Shown here piece after piece: positions 1 through 5,027 of a stretch of DNA of 5,027 nucleotides. How positions within the stretch are numbered: the stretch's first letter is position 1; each line of letters begins with the position of its first letter. A program made the position numbers and the translations under genes. The stretch spans positions 1-5,027 of the forward strand of contig JAAUTT010000443.1 in the NCBI GenBank assembly GCA_012031335.1, written 5' to 3'. The DNA is from Bacteroidales bacterium. GTDB lineage: Bacteria; Bacteroidota; Bacteroidia; Bacteroidales; JAAUTT01. Below the pieces are notes generated by a model, which worked only from the letters and a program-made list of their open reading frames with translations, had not been told where the DNA came from and ran no database searches.

Positions 1-1
1 T

Positions 2-205
2 CACCATGTCGGTTGAGCGTCTTGACCTTCTTTTGACAGTCCCTAACTTTGAGAGAACGTCCTCTGCGGGCAGCTCATCAACGGGGCTATCGGAAAATAT
101 CTCTACATCTGAAGATATTCCAGCCTCACCATCTTCTATTGATGGTACTATCCTACTATCAGCTTCAGGCTTAATTTCTTTGTCAGAAGATATTAATCTT
201 TTTAT
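2..205 (-). other. Open continuation of the dehydrogenase frame into an unrecognised acidic tail
   Basis: In the frame shifted by one base at the end of the TviB-type gene, 68 codons stay open to the window edge. The first few (IKRLIS) are what the dehydrogenase should encode after AKQ. The next ten or so (SDKEIKPEAD) could still be its linker. After that nothing resembles the expected UDP-binding domain. The sequence is rich in Glu, Asp and Ser (for example SIEDGEAG, then DVEIFSDSPVDELPAEDV) and ends in a basic patch (VKRRSRRSTD). The underlying DNA (1-180) is about 45% GC against about 37% in the adjoining dehydrogenase DNA at 241-360. I do not recognise the tail. It could be foreign sequence joined by rearrangement or misassembly, an unusual fused tail, or non-coding sequence that happens to be open. 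Confidence 0.45.
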
Positions 206-1113
206 GCTTGTTTTGCAATATAACCACCCATTGAATCATTTACAAAACGCCCAGAATTAATTATCTGCGCATGATACCCAAGTTTAATAGCTTTGTGGGT
301 AAGATAATATGGATCTACTCCAATACAATGACCTCCTACTAACCCCGGGAAAAATTTAAGAAAATTCCATTTTGTACCGGCTGCTTCCAGAACATCATAT
401 GTGTTAATATTCATTCTATTGAAAATAATGGATAATTCATTCATCAATCCAATATTTACATCTCTTTGTGTATTCTCAATAATTTTTGCGGCTTCAGCAA
501 CTTTTATGGATGTTGCTTTATGTATACCGGCAGTTATTATAGTACCATATACCTTTGCAATAACTTCAAGGGATTCAGAGTCGCATCCACTTACAATCTT
601 TAATATTTTGGTAACAGTATGTTCCTTATCCCCAGGATTAATTCTCTCAGGTGAGTATCCCACTTTAAAATCCTGGCATAACCTTAAACCTGATAATTCC
701 TCCAAAACTGGAGCGCAATCTTCTTCAGTACATCCGGGATAAACAGTAGATTCATAAACAACATAATCATCCTTCTTAAGAACAGATCCAACAGTTTTAC
801 TTGCTCCCAAAACTGGTCTGAGATCAGGTTTGTTATACTCATCTATTGGAGTTGGTACAGCAATAATGAAGAAATTTGCTTCCTTTAAATCATCCAATTT
901 TGAAGTAAACAATATATCTCTTCCCTCAAACTCATTAGCATCTATTTCTTTACTTGGATCAATTTTATTTTTCATTAATTTTACCCGATCCTCATTTATG
1001 TCAAAACCAATTACCTTAAATTTTTTAGCAAATTCAAGAGCCAAAGGCAGTCCCACATATCCGAGACCAACTACAGCAATACTCTTTTTTTTATCTCTTA
1101 GTTCCTGTATCAT
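202..1113 (-). CDS. tviB: UDP-N-acetylhexosamine 6-dehydrogenase (TviB type), lacking its C-terminal domain
   Basis: This NAD-dependent dehydrogenase converts UDP-GlcNAc (or UDP-GalNAc in some relatives) to the uronic acid, the first step for the WbpB-E-D enzymes. The 303-aa frame holds the N-terminal Rossmann domain with [11 protein letters not shown] (13-23), [13 protein letters not shown] (86-98), [13 protein letters not shown] (121-133) and SPERINPGD (154-162). It also holds the central helical domain with [15 protein letters not shown] (204-218) and [15 protein letters not shown] (260-274), where Cys263 is the catalytic nucleophile. The wording is closer to Salmonella Vi-antigen TviB than to Pseudomonas WbpA, as I remember both, so the name tviB is used for sequence type. 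Relatives have about 420-430 aa, and the C-terminal UDP-binding domain (typically with an FKE motif) is missing. A TAA at 204-202 ends the frame right after GGYIAKQA. One extra A there would restore AKQAIKRLI, the expected continuation. The ATG at 1113 is 2 nt after the wbpB stop, with no Shine-Dalgarno sequence. Substrate choice cannot be settled from sequence. Confidence 0.88.
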   Translation of the reverse strand: MIQELRDKKKSIAVVGLGYVGLPLALEFAKKFKVIGFDINEDRVKLMKNKIDPSKEIDANEFEGRDILFTSKLDDLKEANFFIIAVPTPIDEYNKPDLRPVLGASKTVGSVLKKDDYVVYESTVYPGCTEEDCAPVLEELSGLRLCQDFKVGYSPERINPGDKEHTVTKILKIVSGCDSESLEVIAKVYGTIITAGIHKATSIKVAEAAKIIENTQRDVNIGLMNELSIIFNRMNINTYDVLEAAGTKWNFLKFFPGLVGGHCIGVDPYYLTHKAIKLGYHAQIINSGRFVNDSMGGYIAKQA

Positions 1114-1115
1114 TT

Positions 1116-2636
<1,521 letters not shown>

Positions 2637-2650
<14 letters not shown>

Positions 2651-3764
2651 AAAATTCTCTTATTGTCTGTGTAATATAATCCAATTGGCTTTCATTAAGC
2701 TCAGTGTGCATAGGCAAGGAAAGAACATGATCACACAAATTTTCTGAAATAGGGAAATCTCCCTTTTTATACCCAAGATTCAAAAAAGCCTTTTGTAAAT
2801 GAAGTGGGACAGGATAATAAATCATTGAAGGAATTGAATTACTCTCCAAATATTCTTTTAAGGCATCACGTGAATTATCATTAATAAATAAAGTATACTG
2901 GTGAAAAACATGATCTCTTTTAATACTTGGGGTACTTATTTGTCTAATGCCATTAAGGTCACTATTATACTTTTGTGCCACTTCTTTTCTGGATCTAATA
3001 TATTCATTCAAATATTGAAGTTTAATATCCAATACAGCAGCTTGTATAGTATCTAAGCGTGAATTTACACCAATAATATCATGATAATAACGAGTTTTCA
3101 TTCCATGATTGGAAATCATTTTTATCTTTTCCGCAATTTCATTATTATTCGTAAAAATGGCCCCTCCATCTCCAAAACAACCTAAATTTTTAGAAGGGAA
3201 AAAAGACGTACAGCCAATATCACCAATACATCCAGAATGTAATTGGATGTTATTTAAATCAAATGTTCCCCCTAGGGATTGTGCAGCATCTTCAATAATA
3301 AAAATTTTATTTTGCTTTGCTATTTCAATAATTTTGTCCATTTCTGCAATTTGACCAAAGAGATGTACAGGAATTATAGCTTTTGTCTTTTTAGTAATTG
3401 CGCTTTCGATTTTATTAGCATTTATCAGAAAAGTGTCAGATTCAACATCTACTAAAACTGTTTTTAGACCTAATAAGGATATTACTTCAGCAGTTGCTAT
3501 AAAAGTAAATGGTGTTGTAATTATTTCATCTCCCGGTTTCAAATTTAAAGACATTAAGGCAATTTGTAATGCATCTGTTCCATTACCACAAGTAATGACA
3601 TTACCTACACCTAAATATTTAGATAAATTTTGTTCAAAGTCTTTTACCTTTGAACCTTTAATAAACTCAGATTTATTAATTATTTCTTGAATTGAATAAT
3701 CTACTTTCTCTTTAATTTTTAAATATTGAGAAAATAAATCAACCATTTGTATTTTATGAATCAT
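2637..3764 (-). CDS. wbpE: UDP-2-acetamido-3-oxo-glucuronate aminotransferase (WbpE/WlbC type, DegT/DnrJ/EryC1/StrS family)
   Basis: This PLP-dependent sugar aminotransferase is expected to transfer an amino group from glutamate to C3 of UDP-2-acetamido-2-deoxy-3-oxo-glucuronate in the cytoplasm. At 375 aa it is near the family's usual length and has no visible break. The motifs are GNGTDALQ (60-67, cofactor phosphate), the PFTFIATAE stretch (85-93), EDAAQS (158-163, with Asp159 for the pyridine nitrogen), CTSFFPSKNLGCFGDGG (185-201, with Lys192 as the Schiff-base lysine) and NSRLDTIQAA (234-243). The CTSFFPSK/LGC/GDGGAIFTN block closely matches what I remember of Pseudomonas WbpE, which separates it from more distant family members such as perosamine or QuiNAc4N synthases. 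The ATG at 3764 lies 6 nt after the SLBB stop and lacks a Shine-Dalgarno sequence; Met7 is a possible alternative start. The 3' end overlaps wbpD by 14 nt, suggesting translational coupling. The 2-oxoglutarate it releases is known in this pathway to regenerate the NAD of WbpB, which fits their co-localisation. Confidence 0.93.
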
Positions 3765-3770
3765 TACAAA

Positions 3771-5027
3771 TTATTTATTTTGATTAATAAGAAAAATTAT
3801 TGAAACAATAGTTGCAGCCATTGTCGCTGTACTTGTCCCTATACTTAATATTTCTCCGGTACTCAAGCCCTTCTTATCAGGCTTTCTTGGCACAATAATC
3901 TCAGCTCCGGGTTCAACTTTAGGAAAATTATTAAAAAAGAAAATTTTTCGCGTACGATCCAATGTACCATTGGCATAAATAATATAAGATTTTCCTTTTT
4001 TGGCATCTGGAGCAAATCCTCCTGCGCTTGAAATATAACGCCTGAAATTTGTGTTATCGTATCGTACTAAAACGGGCGATAATACAGAACCTGATAAACG
4101 AACTACCTGCAATTCTTTTGGCACTCGTAAAATATCACCTTCCTGCAGAATTAAATCATATTTTGATTTTGGCTGTAAAATGATTTTATCCAGATTAATT
4201 CCAATAGCTGACACTGAATCCATCTCAACAATAAATTTTATTGAATCTTTACTTTGAGATTTTATTGCTTCCAGTGCTTTTTGTCTTTCCCTGGCATCAA
4301 CCGGCAGTTTCCTGATCAACCGGGCTCCTTTGGGATAAGCTTCCTCAGTTAAGCCACCAGTTCTTTTTATCAGATCAGATATTCTTTCGTTTTTATTTGA
4401 AATACTATATAATCCTGGAAAAGCGACTTCTCCTTCGACCTTTACAAGAGATTGAACCTCATAGCCCGGCGACCGTCGTATAAAAACCTGATCGAAAGGT
4501 TGTAGAATAAAACGTGATGCTGAATCATTCAGAACCAGATTCTTTGAAATGGGAAACTGGAACACTTCGGCAATTTTATTAGATGAGGAAGTAGCATCGT
4601 TATTCCGTATACGTCGTGCTATTTCGAGCCTTGCATAGGAGGCAGATTCAAGCAGTCCGCCTGCCTGTATGATGATATCTTCAATTGATGTGTTATTTAC
4701 GAATGGATATATTCCGGGATTACGGATTTCACCATCAATCTGTACTGTGTACTCTTCCCTGATATCAAAAATTGAAGGAATAACTACCAGATCTTCCCTT
4801 AACAAAACTATATCGTTATTACCTTGGAATAAATTATTCAGATCGACAGGTATAACATCCAGTGAATAATCCTCTTTTGTACGGTAAATAACGGCCCGAT
4901 TCATAAAGGCATCGCCACGTTAAGCCTTCGGTCTTTCTTAATAAGTTCTTTTAAACTAAGGTTATTGACAATCGCAAATTGTCCGGGTCTGTAAACAGCT
5001 CCCTTAATTTCAACAAGGTTTCGAAAC
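3771..5027 (-). CDS. Multi-SLBB polysaccharide export protein (Wza-like), 5' partial and frameshifted
   Basis: This is the C-terminal part of an outer-membrane polysaccharide export protein, expected to form the channel through which capsule or exopolysaccharide leaves the cell. Four SLBB-like repeats are visible. One lies in 5026-4930 (VEIKGAVYRPGQF). Counting from the Met at 4904, the others start near residue 54 (VQIDGEIRNPGIYPF, then AGGL), residue 155 (VKVEGEVAFPGLYSI, then TGGL) and residue 268 (VRLSGSVLSPV, then AGGF). A hydrophobic segment at about residues 350-373 ends the protein, as expected for the C-terminal helix of Wza-like proteins. The N-terminal poly-export domain and signal peptide lie beyond the right edge. 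The Met at 4904 is not the true start: homology continues upstream in another frame, and small indels at about 4920-4934 break the frame. The longest intact stretch is 4904-3771 (377 codons, TAA). The next gene starts 6 nt downstream. Family call secure; whether the gene is functional is unknown. Confidence 0.9.
4901..5026 (-). pseudogene. Upstream-frame fragment of the SLBB export protein
   Basis: This stretch is open from the window edge for 41 codons to a TGA at 4903-4901. It encodes an SLBB start (FRNLVEIKGAVYRPGQF) followed by LKELIKK. The family normally continues with something like AEGLRGDAF leading into the MNRAVIYR sequence encoded downstream. Here AEGL is found in a second frame and RGDAF in a third, the one that holds the 377-codon stretch. 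Removing one T at 4932 and one of the two Ts at 4920/4921 would give KKAEGLRGDAFMNRAVIYR without a break. The two pieces are therefore one gene, and the ATGA overlap at 4904-4901 is a by-product of the frameshift. Sequencing or assembly error and true mutation are both possible. Confidence 0.8.

Noticed and set aside
6..260. Plus-strand open stretch of 84 codons, Ser-rich, at the left edge
   Set aside because: It lies opposite the 3' end of the dehydrogenase and the acidic open frame, has low-complexity composition, no recognisable domain and no start signal. Its Ser richness mirrors the acidic and Ser codons on the other strand.
3765..3770. Possible promoter or terminator in the AT-rich junction between the SLBB gene and wbpE
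   Set aside because: Only 6 nt separate the genes, with no hairpin and no clear promoter elements; AT richness here is ordinary for the window.
4901..4904. ATGA stop/start overlap suggesting two separate, coupled genes at the right edge
   Set aside because: SLBB homology crosses this point without a break when the frame is corrected (AEGL then RGDAFMNRAVIYR), so it is one gene with a frameshift.

Overview
The window is a piece of a surface-polysaccharide gene cluster, with every real gene on the minus strand, so transcription runs from the right edge to the left. The organism is most likely a member of the Bacteroidota. The DNA is AT-rich, no gene start has a convincing Shine-Dalgarno sequence, and the export protein is of the long multi-SLBB Wza-like type common in that phylum. 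The phylum call is an inference from style and remembered family sequences, not from a marker gene.

Layout in transcription order: (1) 5027-3771, the 3' part of a multi-SLBB polysaccharide export protein, with its 5' end outside the window; (2) 3764-2637, a WbpE-type PLP aminotransferase; (3) 2650-2081, a WbpD-type left-handed beta-helix N-acetyltransferase; (4) 2079-1116, a WbpB-type Gfo/Idh/MocA dehydrogenase; (5) 1113-202, a TviB-type UDP-HexNAc 6-dehydrogenase that breaks off early. Junctions are 6 nt, a 14-nt overlap, 1 nt and 2 nt, so this reads as one operon with no internal promoter or terminator visible.

Together the four enzymes form the route from UDP-GlcNAc to UDP-2,3-diacetamido-2,3-dideoxy-glucuronic acid: C6 oxidation, C3 oxidation, C3 transamination and N-acetylation. 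This sugar is used in B-band O antigens and in capsules or exopolysaccharides. The 2-epimerase (WbpI type) that would give the manno form is not in the window.

The pathway is known; the unusual part is the state of the genes. Three of the five reading frames are broken by small indels: the SLBB gene near 4920-4934, wbpB in a T-run at 1929-1933, and the dehydrogenase near 204. wbpD lacks three residues of a highly conserved loop. After its frameshift the dehydrogenase does not continue into its normal C-terminal domain; it runs into an unrecognised acidic sequence in DNA of higher GC. These features fit either an error-prone or chimeric assembly or a decaying and rearranged locus. The sequence alone does not decide between them. 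I see no RNA genes, CRISPR arrays, insertion sequences or novel defence-like system here.
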